Of a DNA stretch of 64,000 nt, positions 1 to 11,659 are shown one piece after another (positions within the stretch are counted from its first letter, which is position 1; each line of letters starts with the position of its first letter). The notes beneath the pieces are model-generated. The model did not search any database and was not told the origin of the DNA. It was given only the letters and a program-made list of their open reading frames with translations. Source of the stretch: Sinotaia quadrata (Eukaryota; Mollusca; Gastropoda; Architaenioglossa; Viviparidae); the NCBI GenBank assembly GCA_028829895.1, contig CM054177.1, positions 44,086,664 to 44,150,663 on the forward strand. Direction: 5' to 3'. A program made the position numbers and the translations under genes.

Positions 1-214
1 GTTTGATAAGTATGTAGTACTATCAAAATGCAGTTCAACTCAGAGAGATACATTTCTACAACATAAATGAAGGGAATATTTATCAGATTTATTTTTTAAA
101 TTAGATAATATTACATGATATACGAAACAATTCAACACAATTTAATAAAAACAATGACTTGACAGTTATCATATTTATTTTTAAACTTGATAAAAAAAAA
201 AAAGAAATAATTAC

Positions 215-400
215 CTGTAAAATGTACTTAATATCAATCGCACTGCATAGTCCAATACTGGTTGGCAATACTGGCGGTACAGTTAGTGTCTGATTGTTCC
301 AGGCAAGCGATTGTCCTTTCTCGATAGGAGGGCCTTCGGCGACACAAGCAACTTCGTGCGTTTTAGTCTTAAAAGTGCCTTTGACTTTAAAGATAGTGAC
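215..400 (-). CDS. Arrestin-domain exon: middle of Arrestin_C
   Basis: The 186-bp, 62-codon, phase 0/0 exon has acceptor GTTTGCCGACAG (ending 401) and donor CAG|GTAATT (214). It encodes VTIFKVKGTFKTKTHEVACV, then AEGPPIEKGQSLAWNNQTL and VPPVLPTSI to CSAIDIKYILQ. The E/KGPxIxxGxxxxWNNxxLxVPPVxPTS and IDIxYxL motifs are characteristic of alpha-arrestin C domains. The frame stays open upstream of the acceptor, but the preceding residues do not fit the family, and CAG|GTCACT joins cleanly after the previous exon. The domain is not complete here: the final strands and the tail are in exons beyond position 1. Confidence 0.92.
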
Positions 401-503
401 CTGTCGGCAAACGAAGGGACTTTCTGTGAGTGCGTCACGGTTAAGAAATCTCCAAACATTTACCACAAAAGTTAAAACGTTGTGACAACATGCGAGATGT
501 TAA

Positions 504-968
504 TTACACGGTTAGTTCCAATTCGATCATTAATGAACTCACGAGTGTACATAATTATAAGGTTAGTTCCAGTTCGATCATTAATGAGCTAACAAGTGTG
601 TATAATTACACAGTTTGTTCCAATTCAATTATTAATGAACTCACAAATTTTCATAATTACACAGTTTTGTTCCAATTCCATTATTAATGAACTCACAAGT
701 GTGCGTAATTACACTGAACGTTATTAATGAACTCACAAGTGTGCGTAATTACACTGAACGTTATTAATGAACTCACAAGTGTGCGTAATTACACTGAACG
801 TTATTAATGAACTCACAAGTGTGCGTAATTACACTGAACGTTATTAATGAACTCACAAGTGTGCGTAATTACACTGAACGTTATTAATGAACTCACAAGT
901 GTGCGTAATTACACTGAACGTTATTAATGAACTCACAAGTGTGCGTAATTACACTGAACGTTATTAAT
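504..968. repeat. Minisatellite: diverged 51-bp units leading into perfect 40-bp units
   Basis: Positions 504-680 hold three to four diverged units spaced about 51 bp, with core ATTAATGAACTCAC. From 681 the unit is 40 bp and repeats seven times without a single difference (starts 681, 721, 761, 801, 841, 881, 921) plus a partial copy to 968. The 40-bp unit is the 51-bp unit lacking about 11 bp (the TTCCAATTC part). Perfect identity implies very recent expansion or sequence homogenisation. The 51-bp part happens to be open on the plus strand but flanks do not support coding. Confidence 0.95.
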
Positions 969-1320
969 GGTTTTCTTCGATATCGTGCACGATAGTTCAA
1001 GAAATATTTAAACGAAATATTCTCCTAAATACACCTAATTAAAGAACTTAAATTTCGATGAATGTTAACATTTAAAGAGATAATTTCAACCCATTGTTAA
1101 TCTTTCAAGAAGTAAGTTTGGTCAATTATTAACCGTTGAAAAATAAAATGAAAATTGAGATAATTGCTAACCCGTAAAGTATCCAAGTGAAAGAGATGAG
1201 TGGTGTCTACTGGAGGATCATTAATAAAATAAATTAAGATTCTCATCACTTATAATTACTTTTGGTTGATTAATTAGTTAATAATAATAATACCCATTAA
1301 CTAAGTGGCGTTAAGGTCAC

Positions 1321-1680
1321 ACTAGCATTTAAAGAACTATATATGTAGCCAAATGTTAACATTTAAAGACCTACATACAACCTTTGCTAGCATTTAAAGA
1401 ACTATATATGTAGCCAAATGTTAACATTTAAAGAACTAAATACAACCATTGCTATTATTTAAAGAACTATATGTGTAGCCAAATGTTAACATTTAATGAA
1501 CTAAATACAACCCCCTATTGATAGCATTTAAAGTACTATACATGTAGCCACATTGGCTGTAACAACTCTTTAAATTATTACAATTAACATTTAAAGAACT
1601 AAATATAGTCCTTTTTGCTATCATTAAATAAACAAGTCAGCCAATTGTTAGCATTTAAAAGACTAACTATAGAAATATAG
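1321..1680. repeat. Degenerate ~65-bp minisatellite
   Basis: Five or so diverged copies with core AGCATTTAAAGAACTATATA and TGTAGCCAAATGTTAACA, alternating with CTACATACAACC spacers. Located in an arrestin intron. Confidence 0.85.
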
Positions 1681-2497
1681 TAAAACGTTTGCGTTTGATA
1701 AGCATAATACAGATAACTATTAACAATTCCATAACTAAACACATCCAGTGTCCAGTCCTAACTTTTCGCGATCAAGACATTTAATGTGGAGAGAATTATC
1801 TCCCTTGATATATTTATTTTGCTATATTAGGCTAGGGATGATCAAATTACCAAATATTTTTAAGACGGCGGTGAATTGTTAATGTACGATGTATGAAAAA
1901 CATACATTTCTAATGTCTGAAAATTATCATTATATGTTTCACATTAAAAAAAAAGTTCACATTCATTCTTTACATTTAATTCAACAATAACAACCACAAA
2001 TGCAAGCTTGTTCAGTTTTCAGTCACAATTTAGAACTATTTATTTTGTTAACAAATGACCGTATTTCTGTGAAATAAGTTTAAATTCATTATATATTATT
2101 CTTTTTTTTAAAACACACTCATTAATAATCCACACGACAATGTCAATAACGGCATAAATATACGAAGAGGAACAGCAGCAGTAAAAGCATTTACCACCCT
2201 CACAGGTCTGATGTCCTTAAAATCCTTGGATCACGAATAATGCAGGATTTCGAGACCAAAAGACCATAATCAAATAACTGAAAACAACATTAGCCTCGAA
2301 ACCATGATTCTTGTACAGTCAAATAACCAATCAGTCAATAATGAGTGTGTTTCAGGAGCAGTACGGGAAGGTTTTTTTTTAGAGATTTGCACCCAGGTGA
2401 CGCCTGATTGGTAGGTACCATAGGTGGATTTGTGGGGAGCGTTAAATATTTACAAATAATTTTTGCATGATCAATGACCGAATATATGGCATAATAT

Positions 2498-2632
2498 TAG
2501 TTTAATGACAAATGACGGTTTACTTTTGAATTCTTTATCGAGTAATAATATATTTGACAGAATATTATTTAATGACAAATGACAGGAGACTTTTGAATTC
2601 TTCATTTATGAATAATATATTTGACAGAAATG
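2498..2632. repeat. Two-copy ~68-bp tandem repeat
   Basis: TTTAATGACAAATGAC ... CTTTTGAATTCTT ... AATAATATATTTGACAG occurs twice in direct orientation. Confidence 0.8.
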
Positions 2633-2943
2633 ATAAATGTCAAGACCGAGCAGTTAACTACCTCTAAGGGGTCGGGTGGGTGGGTTTCAAGACTGTAAGA
2701 AATAAAGACACGTTGCCTGTGAGATGGTGCTTATTTATTTTTAATTGTATTAGTTTACGCTGGTATGCGTATTATTGGGGGGGGGGGGTGTCTTCACATA
2801 GCGCAGCATACCGTAATTCTGTCAGAGATAACAGTAGCTGCAAACATTTTAATTAACTTTGAATTTGTATGAACTGTACACACACACAAATATTTAATAT
2901 AATTAAATTATATTTATTTTCATTCTTCATTCAAATTAAATAC

Positions 2944-3126
2944 CATATACAAGTTAATGTATGATCTCTCCATTCTCCTGTTGCTTCTGTTGATTATGTT
3001 TGCCTCAAATTGAATTGCCTCCCCTGGTACTATCCCGCGGCGCTCAATACGAAAAATTGCTGAGATCGGGCCTGACGCGCAGCAACAGCAACAGAGATTT
3101 GTCTCACTTCTGCCCTCCCATGGCAT
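2944..3126 (-). CDS. Arrestin-domain exon: start of Arrestin_C
   Basis: The 183-bp, 61-codon, phase 0/0 exon follows acceptor CATTTCTTTGCAG (ending 3127). It reads MPWEGRSETNL, five consecutive cysteines, then ASGPISAIFRIERRGIVPGE and AIQFEANIINRSNRR. The Cys cluster followed by GPIS-x-x-x-x-IERxGxxPGE and a xANxxNxSxR strand is the diagnostic start of the alpha-arrestin C domain. The donor is placed at ATG|GTATTT (2943) because it keeps phase 0 with the next exon. It is a weak donor, and CTT|GTATAT five bases earlier is the alternative but would break the phase. Confidence 0.9.
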
Positions 3127-4109
3127 CTGCAAAGAAATGGAAGGTGAAATTATATTTGAAAGAAAGAAATTATATTTCACTCATATTTTAATTTTTGGTA
3201 ATATTCTCTGTGACCTTAGCATACTACTTCACAAAAATGTTTCATGCAAGACCAATATTAAGATAAAAATTAATTCAATAGTTATTACTGATATTTTATA
3301 TATTAACCTTAGACTAATTGCAAATATTTTGATTAAATTACATAAAAAGAAATATGTGAGATAAACATTTGTTAGGTGGTCAGTTATAATTATTTTAAGA
3401 AACAGCATTTTTTTTTTGTATAATGTTTGAGCATTTCTTGAATTGATATTTGGCAATTTATTTCTATAAACACATTATCTTACCACTTTACTATTTTTAT
3501 GTTTATTTTACAGTCAGAAACTGTTGAGTTTCGGTACATTCCTTCGTGCCGTTTAACTTAATTTCATGTTTCGTTATGTTCATGAGAAGTGTTCATTTGT
3601 TCTAATTAAATTGTGACTTTCCTGTCCTGTTTCATTACAAAAACATAAACAGCACAGGGGCGGAGCTATGGATAATAGGTAGACAAAGGAAGGTACTCCT
3701 CCCCTCCCATAATGAGTGGAAAATTATGAATATTAATGTATATTAAATTTAATAGTTGATTTCCGTACATAATCATTATGCACAGAGATACCATGCAGGT
3801 CCAGCACCTAACACCTAATGTAGTCAGACTAATCGTAAGTCCTCGGCACAGTGATAATTATAAGTTTGCTTTCATTACATATCTCCTACATGTGGAATGG
3901 TCCAGTGTGGATTGTCTCATCAGTGCCCATAAACGGGTACCAGATCTTGGAGTGGGCTAGAGCAATATTATTTTTAATATACTTTAGTAAAATAAGCACA
4001 TGGGAATTCACTGGTAATTAATTAAGTTACATAAATATAAGTGTTTATGTTATCAAACTTGAAAACGGTTGTGATTTATTAGTTATGAACACAATGCAAT
4101 GAACTTTAC

Positions 4110-4333
4110 CAGAGCACATGGATCCTTGTTGAGGTCAAGGACGCTAATGACAGTAAAGGGACGACTGGTGTTAGCGTTCTGCCACTGTTTGTCAACAAGA
4201 CCTTCGAGGGAGTATTGAATATTGCCTAAGGGGTCTGCAAATGACGATGGCAGACGAGGAGGAAGGGTGAAAATGAATGGAAACTTGTGGCGACCTGCGG
4301 ATAGGCTGACTGTGGTCGTTCCCTGGCCTGGAG
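4110..4333 (-). CDS. Arrestin-domain exon: end of Arrestin_N
   Basis: The 224-bp exon has acceptor TCTACTGCAG (ending 4334) and donor CTG|GTAAAG (4109). It encodes 74 residues, PGQGTTTVSLSAGRHKFPF onwards. These contain the hallmark GxGxxxxxLxAGRHxFPFxFxLPPxLPSSF of the alpha-arrestin N domain, followed by GNIQYSLEGLVDK (the I-x-Y-x-L/V strand) and the linker strand PFTVISVLDLNKDP. Every position I can compare fits the family without gaps. It enters with two bases completing a Pro codon and leaves in phase 0. Local GC is higher than in the surrounding introns, as expected for coding DNA. Confidence 0.93.
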
Positions 4334-4489
4334 CTGCAGTAGAGAAATTATTCGCGCACTGATTTTTGTATGCAGCCTCAAATGTGTTAATAGTTTAAAA
4401 GTTAATGCCAGATGAGTGATATTACCTTTTAAATATATTTTTAAAAATCTGAATGTACATGTCAGGTTAAACTTTTAATCACATAGGTC

Positions 4490-4700
4490 ATAAGAGTCCA
4501 AGTAGAAGTGGTCCATCATGTCCGTTAGCCTCAGGAAAGAAAGAGCGTGTCATCCTGTCAATGGCGTCAGAAGAGAAAGAGTTAATATGTTATCCTGTCA
4601 CTTTGCACTGTTAGAGTGAGTTAATATATCCTTATCGTTATATTAGACAGGTGTAAAAAATTAACCTATCCTTAGCGCCAGGAAAAAAAGAGTTAACAAA
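4490..4700. repeat. Short degenerate tandem repeat
   Basis: Degenerate ~50-60 bp copies with TATCCTGTCA / AGAGAAAGAGTTAA themes, in the intron between the 4333-4110 and 3126-2944 exons. Confidence 0.5.
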
Positions 4701-4994
4701 CACAAGTAGCAATTCTTAATTTATTTAAGATGCTTTGAACTATTTTAAATATGAAAATGTATAAGTATATTAAAACTTTGCAGTTCATAATGCTGCACTG
4801 AAGTCATTTATCACTAACAGTTTAAAGAGGTGATGAAACAGTGCGAACCTGTCATCTCAAGTCATCAGCTGATCCATACACAACAAAGTAGTACATAATA
4901 TAAAGAAAAGAACTTTGTGTAGCGAAATAAAAATGAAACATCCTCAATATCTTTCTAGGGTGAGACACTACATGCAATGGCTGTGTTCACATAC

Positions 4995-5105
4995 GTATTC
5001 TGACAAATGATGCTTCGTGGTCCAAGTAAATTATCCTTGCCCAGTATCTCATATCGGACAGCACGTATTCCACATATGCTTTTCCTTTAAGTTTCACTCG
5101 AATAT
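4995..5105 (-). CDS. Arrestin-domain exon: Arrestin_N middle strands
   Basis: The 111-bp exon has acceptor GTTTTATAG (ending 5106) and donor AC|GTATGT (4994). It starts with two bases that complete the split Asp codon, reads 36 codons, and leaves one base. The peptide begins IRVKLKGKAYVEYVLSD, matching the family pattern (I-x-V/L-x-x-x-G-x-A-x-V) right after the EETAVR of the previous exon. It then runs through a loop (DMRYWARIIYLDHEASF) that is shorter and more hydrophobic than the Ser/Thr-rich loop of vertebrate ARRDC proteins. The frame hits a stop four bases past the donor, which helps fix the exon end. Confidence 0.82.
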
Positions 5106-5714
5106 CTATAAAACACAAAACAGTGTATACAACACTCATTCATTTTATCTAGCCGTGTGTCACCTGACTATTTTCAGTACAATATTGTCATAAAATCCTA
5201 CGAGTGTGTATACTCATTAGAAGTGTGTAAAATATATCAATCACTCATTTCATCTATCGGTACGACAGCTTGGCTGTTTTGCCCTACATTATTGCCATAA
5301 AAACGTAAGTTGTACTCTTAATGCGTTAATGCGTTTAAAAATGCATAAAACAAGAAGCGATTCAAATTACATTTCCATATTCGGGGTATTGGTATATATA
5401 AGGCAAATCCAGATACTAAATTTCATATTTCTGCTGAACAGCTAAGGCAACGTTGAGAAAATAATAGTTGGACAACAAAGAGTATACGATTAATTTATAC
5501 GACTTAAGAGCAAAGTTAAAGAGAAAATAGAAGGACAAAAAGATTAATTTACTTGACTTATCTGATTTGAAAATACATTAGGAACTATGCAGTAAAATAT
5601 AGAATAGAATTAAAACATATAAACATTTGAATTACCCTTCAGTTATTGTTATATCATTTTTCTTATTATACGCACTTTGTTAAGGCATAAATACATACAT
5701 ATATATATATATAA

Positions 5715-6470
5715 CCCTATTTCCAGCGTTAGGTAGACCATGCTTAAAAACCAGCATTAGGTGGACACAGTGTATATCCCATAATAATAATAAAATTAAA
5801 TTTTTTTTTCACATTCTGCTTTTAGACATCACTAATAGCAAACCTACTTAATTTGAAGAAAAAATATCAAATAACAAAAAATATACATGTTTTGTGGTCT
5901 GCCTAATTCCTATAACCCTAAAACCAGCATTATGTAGACAAACACATACACTTAAAAACCAGCATTATGGGACTCATACTTAAAAACCAGCATTATGTGG
6001 ACACTTAGTTAAAATGGTCAATTTTATCGTTGTAAACAAATGAATCTTTTAAAAAACCATGACTCTGCATAAATAAATGTATAGGTTATAAATATAAATC
6101 AAAAGTAGAAGAATAAATTTGCTTTAAGAGATATTTATATAGATGTACCTCATTTTATAATCTAAAAGTCCACTATTTGGTATGAATAAAAATATATTGT
6201 TGAGTTTTTATATTGATTTATTACTATTTAAATCAGGATATACATTTAGAATCATGTTAAAGGACTCCAAACTCAATTAAATCTTGAGTTTGGAAAAATA
6301 TATGTTTATACTTAAAAACCAGCCTTAAGTAGACATCATTTGCTTAAAAACCAGCCTTAAGTAGACATCATTTGCTTAAAAACCAGCCTTAAGTAGACAT
6401 CATTTGCTTAAAAACCAGCCTTAAGCAGACATCATTTGCTTAAAAACCAGCAATATGTGGACATATATGT
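5715..6470. repeat. ~30-bp minisatellite (CTTAAAAACCAGC type)
   Basis: The core TTAAAAACCAGCnTTAnGTnG followed by ACA recurs from 5725. Five nearly identical copies (about 32-bp spacing) lie at 6308-6460; others are scattered. The first copies follow ATAACCCTATTTCCAG. The same motif occurs in reverse orientation at 61425-61515. Confidence 0.9.
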
Positions 6471-7770
6471 CATTCTAATAAATGAAACTATATTTCTTTA
6501 TTTAATGCCATTGTCTCATTATTTAATAAATTGTTCAAATTTAAAAGCATGTTAAAAGGTCCAAAATTTAATTTGGTATTAAAATTGGAAAGAAAATGTT
6601 TTATGCTTTAAAAACAGCCTTAGGTGGACATTATATGCTTACATACCAGCAATATGCAGACAATATATATGTTACTCAAATAAATAAAGGAATGCAAGGT
6701 TTCCTTAATTTATCACTATTTCATACAGGTTTAAAGTCAAAATTAAATTAAAGGACCACAAAATCAATATAGTGTTGAGTTACAAAAATAAAGACTTTTT
6801 TCTTTTAAAAACAACCTTATGTGAGCATAATTTGCTATTAAAAAATTTAAAAAGTAAGCATACCTGTAAGTGACTCTTGGAAATAACTTGATTTTTCTAT
6901 ATTTACTATTAATTTCTCATCATTTAAGAAAAGATTCAAACTCAGAATCATGTTTAAGGACCCCAAATTTAATTTGGTATTAAAGTTGGAAAGTAAAAGT
7001 GTTATGCTTATAAAACACCCTTACGTGTACAATGCAAACTTTGAAACCAGCAATGCAGCAATATGCAGGCAACTTATACATTATTGTAATAAATAAAGCA
7101 ACGTTTCTTAAATTTATTTCTATTTAATGCAGGATTCAAATGCAAAATTATTTTAAAGGACCACAGTTTCTATTTAGTGTTGAATTTGTGAAAAATAAGT
7201 GTATGCCTAAAAAGCAGCCTTACGTAGACATTATTTGCTTAAAAACCAGCAATACGCAGACATTATTTGCTTAAAAACCAGCAATACGCAGACATGCATA
7301 TGTCATTCTAATAAATAAAGCTAAGTTTCTTTATTTAACATTATTGTATCACTATTTAATATATTGTTCAAATTTTAAAGTATGTTGAAAAGTCCCAAAT
7401 TTAATTTGGTATTAAAATTGGAAAGTAAAAGGTTTATGCTTTAAAACCATCTTTTGGTGGACATTAAGTGCTTAAAAACCAGCAACATGCAGACCGCATA
7501 CATGTCACTCAAATAAATAAAGTAATGCTTCTTTATTTTATCATTATTTAATACAAGATTTAGATTCAAATTCATGTTATATGAGACACTAAATCAGTAA
7601 ATGTAATTTAGTGATGAGTTTGGAAAATTAATGTTTAATGCAACTAGAGGTACGTGGACAATATTTGTTTAAAACCAGTGCTATGCACATAAGCATATAT
7701 TATACATATATTTATACATTATAAATAATGTACATGTTTCTTTATTTAAAATTATTTTCAATAAACTAAA
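6100..7770. repeat. ~205-bp tandem repeat carrying the 30-bp motif
   Basis: A longer unit repeats about seven times (landmarks near 6480, 6680, 6880, 7085, 7305, 7510, 7725). Each unit has an AATAAATAAAG...TTTCTTTATTTAA segment, a TTCAAA...ATGTTAAAGGACC segment, an AATTTAATTTGGTATTAA segment, and one to several TTAAAAACCAGC submotifs. Divergence between units is considerable. Confidence 0.85.
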
Positions 7771-8583
7771 GAAACATAGTGTGTAAAAAGTGTAATATCA
7801 TTTTGGGGAAGAGTTCGCATATTACGTTTAATATAAAACGATCCGAAATGTAAGAATTTCACCAGGTTCTTGAAGTGTTATTCCAAAATAAACATTATCG
7901 GATATGTTAATTACTGATCCATGAGTAACGCCAGTAAGTTGTTTAGTGATTATATTTAATTAATTATTATACAATTGTTGCACAAACAATAGTCCATATA
8001 TGCTTCTCCTTAAATGCATACACAACCAAGCAGCAGACAATACGGTGGTTGATAAAATATTTTCACAATTTAATAAACATCAAACAACAAATAAAAATTA
8101 GTAAAACTATTTAACGCAAAGTAAAAACCTATTACATTAGACATGAATAGACGTCACAAAAAAAAGTCAAATATTGTAAAAAAAACCCACTATTAATGCA
8201 ATCCGATTTTATGGACCCCAATTATCGCGTTATAGCGATATTTCACTGTATTTAGATTTATTTTATGTAACAGCGGTGATGAATTAAATTATAACTATAA
8301 AGAGCTGTCTTTAAGTACGATTATAATTTAGAACGATAAGGCTTGGGGCGACACTTGTTTATGGGTGAAGACCGAATGAACACGTAAATTATACTGTCCA
8401 TAGATAGAAACTGTTCAGTGCTCTTGCACCATAAAACAGTAAAGTCGCAAGTCTAAAATAAAAATTGAGTAATGTAGAATGCACTCCTCAAGATCCATTC
8501 TGTTAAAACTTATAAAATGAAGTGGATTTTGAATTAAAATTTCTATTTAAGAAATACTCTCTCATAAATTGAAGGACTTAATT
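7770..8583. other. AT-rich intronic DNA, nothing recognisable
   Basis: No open frame of note, no splice-supported exon and no tandem structure on either strand. Confidence 0.6.
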
Positions 8584-8749
8584 AGTGTCTGAAGCAATAT
8601 TATTGAACTGAAGAACAACCGCAAGGGCACAGCAATTCTTGCTTAATTCAGGGGCTGAGTTCGATTCATGCCAGGATGGATAGTGTGATTCTTACCCCAT
8701 TCCCAGATAAGGTTCTAGGCTTTGTATCTAGTCCATCAAATAGGACAAA
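8584..8749 (+). mobile_element. tRNA-like SINE copy 1
   Basis: A 166-bp segment reappears at 55382-55547 with about three substitutions. It contains a pol III B-box-like GAGTTCGATTCATGCC around 8657, preceded by GCAATTCTTGCTTAATTCAG, consistent with a tRNA-derived head. The tail after the B box ends in TCCATCAAATAGGACAAA. Two near-identical, sharply bounded copies in unrelated surroundings support a recently active dispersed element. The A box is not clear. Confidence 0.65.
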
Positions 8750-9770
8750 ATGGTTAATTTACTAAAACAGTACGTTTACTAAAGCTCGTGCAAGCCTGGC
8801 AATTAAAGAGCGAAGAATGTCTCCGTTGGTTACTCACTGCCTGACATAATTGCACATAAAATTGATACCCCTCCGCCTCGTAAAAGATGAAGAAAAGAAT
8901 AGAAGTATTTGCTCTTGCCATGAATCAGTGCCACCGAATATTTCTCTCTATTAAGAAAGCTAACATGTAAATGATAAAGTAATCAAAATAAATGATCTCT
9001 TACGTTATTTTGTAGAGAGTACTGCAGAGATTAGCTGAAAAACATCAATCTGCAGTGTACATGCTTTCTGTTTCGGAAATAAGTACAGTCACAGATCCTT
9101 TATCTTTTTTTTTTTTTTTTTAAAGTGTGAGAACTGAATGATGAAAACCGCTGATCTTCGAAAGACTGGAAATAAAGTCTGATAAGTTTGGGTCTACTCA
9201 GTCACTTTCCCTTTTTTTACATTCATTTAATGCCCTCCCTATTCAGAGCGAAACATGATGACTAATTTAAACTCCTTTATCTCACCCTTTCCCACAGACT
9301 CAGATGATATATATAATATACTTTGAGAGAGAGAACAGATAGATCGTGGTAACAATTAAAAAGAAAGGTGTGGTTTGGATGGTACAAAGGTTCACTGTGC
9401 ATTCAACCATCAATCAATCAATGTCAAATCACCAGGACTGAAAACGCGTGAATTTTATTGGTAGGTATTGCTTGGTACTGCGGACTGGATAACAGAAAGA
9501 TGTATTGTTTGAAAGGAAGAGAAATAATAGCATGGACTTTAATTGTTGAGTTTAAGCCCAAACTCTGGTATATCGTTTTCTCTTTCCGATTTTTAACTAT
9601 CAAGGGATCATCAGCGTGAGTGGTACCACTCAGGAAACAGTTTATTATTTTTATTGAATTATACTATTAAAAATATGAATGAATTATAATTTTATTTGAC
9701 TGATGAAACTTGAAAATGCAGATATATACGAATATAGACTTAGTTATATTAAGTTGTCTGTGTTGTTTAT
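8750..9770. other. AT-rich intronic DNA with a T run
   Basis: Contains a T homopolymer near 9106-9121 and a short TCAATCAATCAATC run near 9409. No gene or recognisable element seen. Confidence 0.6.
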
Positions 9771-9937
9771 GAACGGACGCGTAGTTCCTGTTAGCAAGTG
9801 AACGCATAAGGGTGTGAACTGTAAAGCATGCCTTTAGGGATTAGGGATTAAGATTATTGGTCTTTCGCGTTGGCGTGCTGTTCAAGACGCTGTGAAGCGT
9901 GAACAGAAGGTACTCGGACAAAGCAGAGAGTAGGACT

Positions 9938-9990
9938 GATTGATTGATTGAGTGTAGGGGGCGTTTCCAGCTTCCGCCGCTTTCGCGAGC
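9938..9990 (+). repeat. GC-rich ~50-bp motif, forward copy
   Basis: GATTGATTGAGTGTAGGGGG followed by CG, CTTCCGCCGCTTTCGCG. It is the inverse of the insert at 10615-10664. Much more GC-rich than its surroundings. Confidence 0.7.
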
Positions 9991-10144
9991 GTAGGCCTGA
10001 GTGTGCCTAACTCTACATCAAAGTTATACACAGTACCGCCAGCTAGACTTGCTACCTTAGGTGATTGTTGACATAGAAACTTAGATAATCAAAGAGATTA
10101 GATTCTCTCTTCTCTGTTAATTTCTTTTCTGTCTCTGTCTTTTT

Positions 10145-10269
<125 letters not shown>

Positions 10270-10604
10270 ATAACTTGCCCATTTGAAACATATTCACTTT
10301 TTCACAGAATGAAGTCTTAGGAAATAAAGTCACAATGAAAAAAGTCACAGGAAATAAATGTATAATATTAAGACGTAAGTCAGTGTGTATGTGTTATACT
10401 GTTTATTAACTGTAAGTGAAGCAAAAGCATGCCTGGGGGAGTATGATTAGGGATTATTGGTTTTTCGCGTTGGCGTGCTGTTCTTCAAGCTGCGAAGCGT
10501 GAACAGAAGGCTTACCTTCTGCTCTGGTCTAACATTTTTATTGTAAGCCTGCGATGCCTAACTGTACATCAAAGTTATACAAAGTACCGCCAGCGAGACT
10601 TGAT

Positions 10605-10674
10605 ACCTTATGTTTGCGCGAAAGCGGCGGAAGCCGCAAGCGCCCCCTACACTCAATCAATCAAACCTTATGTT
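10605..10674 (-). mobile_element. 50-bp GC-rich insert flanked by a 10-bp direct repeat
   Basis: The insert 10615-10664 is bracketed by ACCTTATGTT at 10605-10614 and 10665-10674. The preceding tandem unit near 10055-10067 has only one such site (ACCTTAGGTGATTG), so it represents the empty site. The insert contains a GCGGC-GGAA-GCCGC hairpin and is the reverse complement of 9938-9990. It looks like a target-site duplication around a miniature element, although 10 bp is unusual and 8 bp is possible. Confidence 0.5.
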
Positions 10675-10754
10675 GATTGTTCATCAATATCTTAGATGAT
10701 CAAAGGAAGATTAGAGTCTCTATTACTTTCTTTTCTGTCTCTTTCTTTTTGTTC

Positions 10755-10755
10755 G

Positions 10756-10825
<70 letters not shown>
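10755..10825. repeat. (CT)n(CA)n microsatellite, second unit
   Basis: CT run then CA run at the equivalent position of the next ~650-bp unit, shorter than the first. Confidence 0.98.
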
Positions 10826-10826
<1 letters not shown>

Positions 10827-11424
10827 CATAACCCCATAACTTGCCATTTTGAAACATATTCACGTTTTCACAGGATAGTTTTATACAGAGGAAAAAAACT
10901 AGGGCCAGTGTGTTATTGCATTGAAAGTCACAAGAAAATGAGTCACAGAATGAAGTCTTAGGAAATAAAGTCACAAGGAAAAAAGTCACCGGAAATAAAG
11001 TCACAATATATGTATAATATTAAGTCGTAAGTCAGTGTGTATGTGTTATACAGTTTATTAACTGTAAGTGAAGCAAAAGATTGCCTGGGGGGAGTATGAT
11101 TAGGGATTATTGGTTTTTCGCGTTGGCGTGATGTTCTTCTTGTCGTAAGTCACTGTGTATGTGTTATACTGTTTATTAACTGTAACTTAGTGTAAGCGAA
11201 GCACGAAATGTCACGGAGGTTAACAGCTCGCTGAAGATGTGCGTGGTTATTAAATACCCTTCCGGGTGTAAAAACGTTAATAATGTATGCGTGTATGTCC
11301 GCTTTTGTCTTTGGTGTGCACGAGCGTGTATTTTATATACCCTATAAATGCATTCTAAATCATATATTTAGTTCTGTTTGGATTAATTTTATTTGTAAGT
11401 CGATATATATGTACATTATTTACT

Positions 11425-11490
11425 GAATAACAGTAAAAGGAAGTAAGCGGCGGCTCAGTTAGATCGCGGTTCGATTTTCCCTTGGAATTA
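11425..11490 (+). mobile_element. tRNA-like SINE fragment ending in a TG run
   Basis: ACAGTAAAAGGAAGTAAGCG, GGCTCAGTTAGATCGCGG and TTCGATTTTCCC form a tRNA-like arm with a B-box-type GGTTCGATT. The sequence runs straight into the long TG microsatellite. Homologous arms occur reversed at 14436-14530 and 56505-56600, each next to a CA run. Confidence 0.5.
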
Positions 11491-11492
11491 AA

Positions 11493-11653
<161 letters not shown>

Positions 11654-11659
11654 CTAGCT

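Larger units (their letters stand above)
401..2943 (-). other. Arrestin intron between the two C-domain exons
   Basis: About 2.5 kb, holding the 51/40-bp array (504-968), a ~65-bp degenerate array (1321-1680), a two-copy ~68-bp repeat (2498-2632) and short G and T runs near 2776 and 2370. Nothing else is recognisable. Confidence 0.7.

Noticed and set aside
490..687. 65-codon frame with repeated SIINELT peptides
   Set aside because: Direct translation of the 51-bp minisatellite (51 is a multiple of three), inside an arrestin intron on the opposite strand.
681..968. CRISPR-like regular direct repeats
   Set aside because: The 40-bp units are contiguous with no spacers, and the context is a eukaryotic intron.
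8650..8680. Possible functional tRNA gene
   Set aside because: B-box-like sequence is present but no complete cloverleaf or clear A box; the 166-bp repeated unit indicates a SINE.
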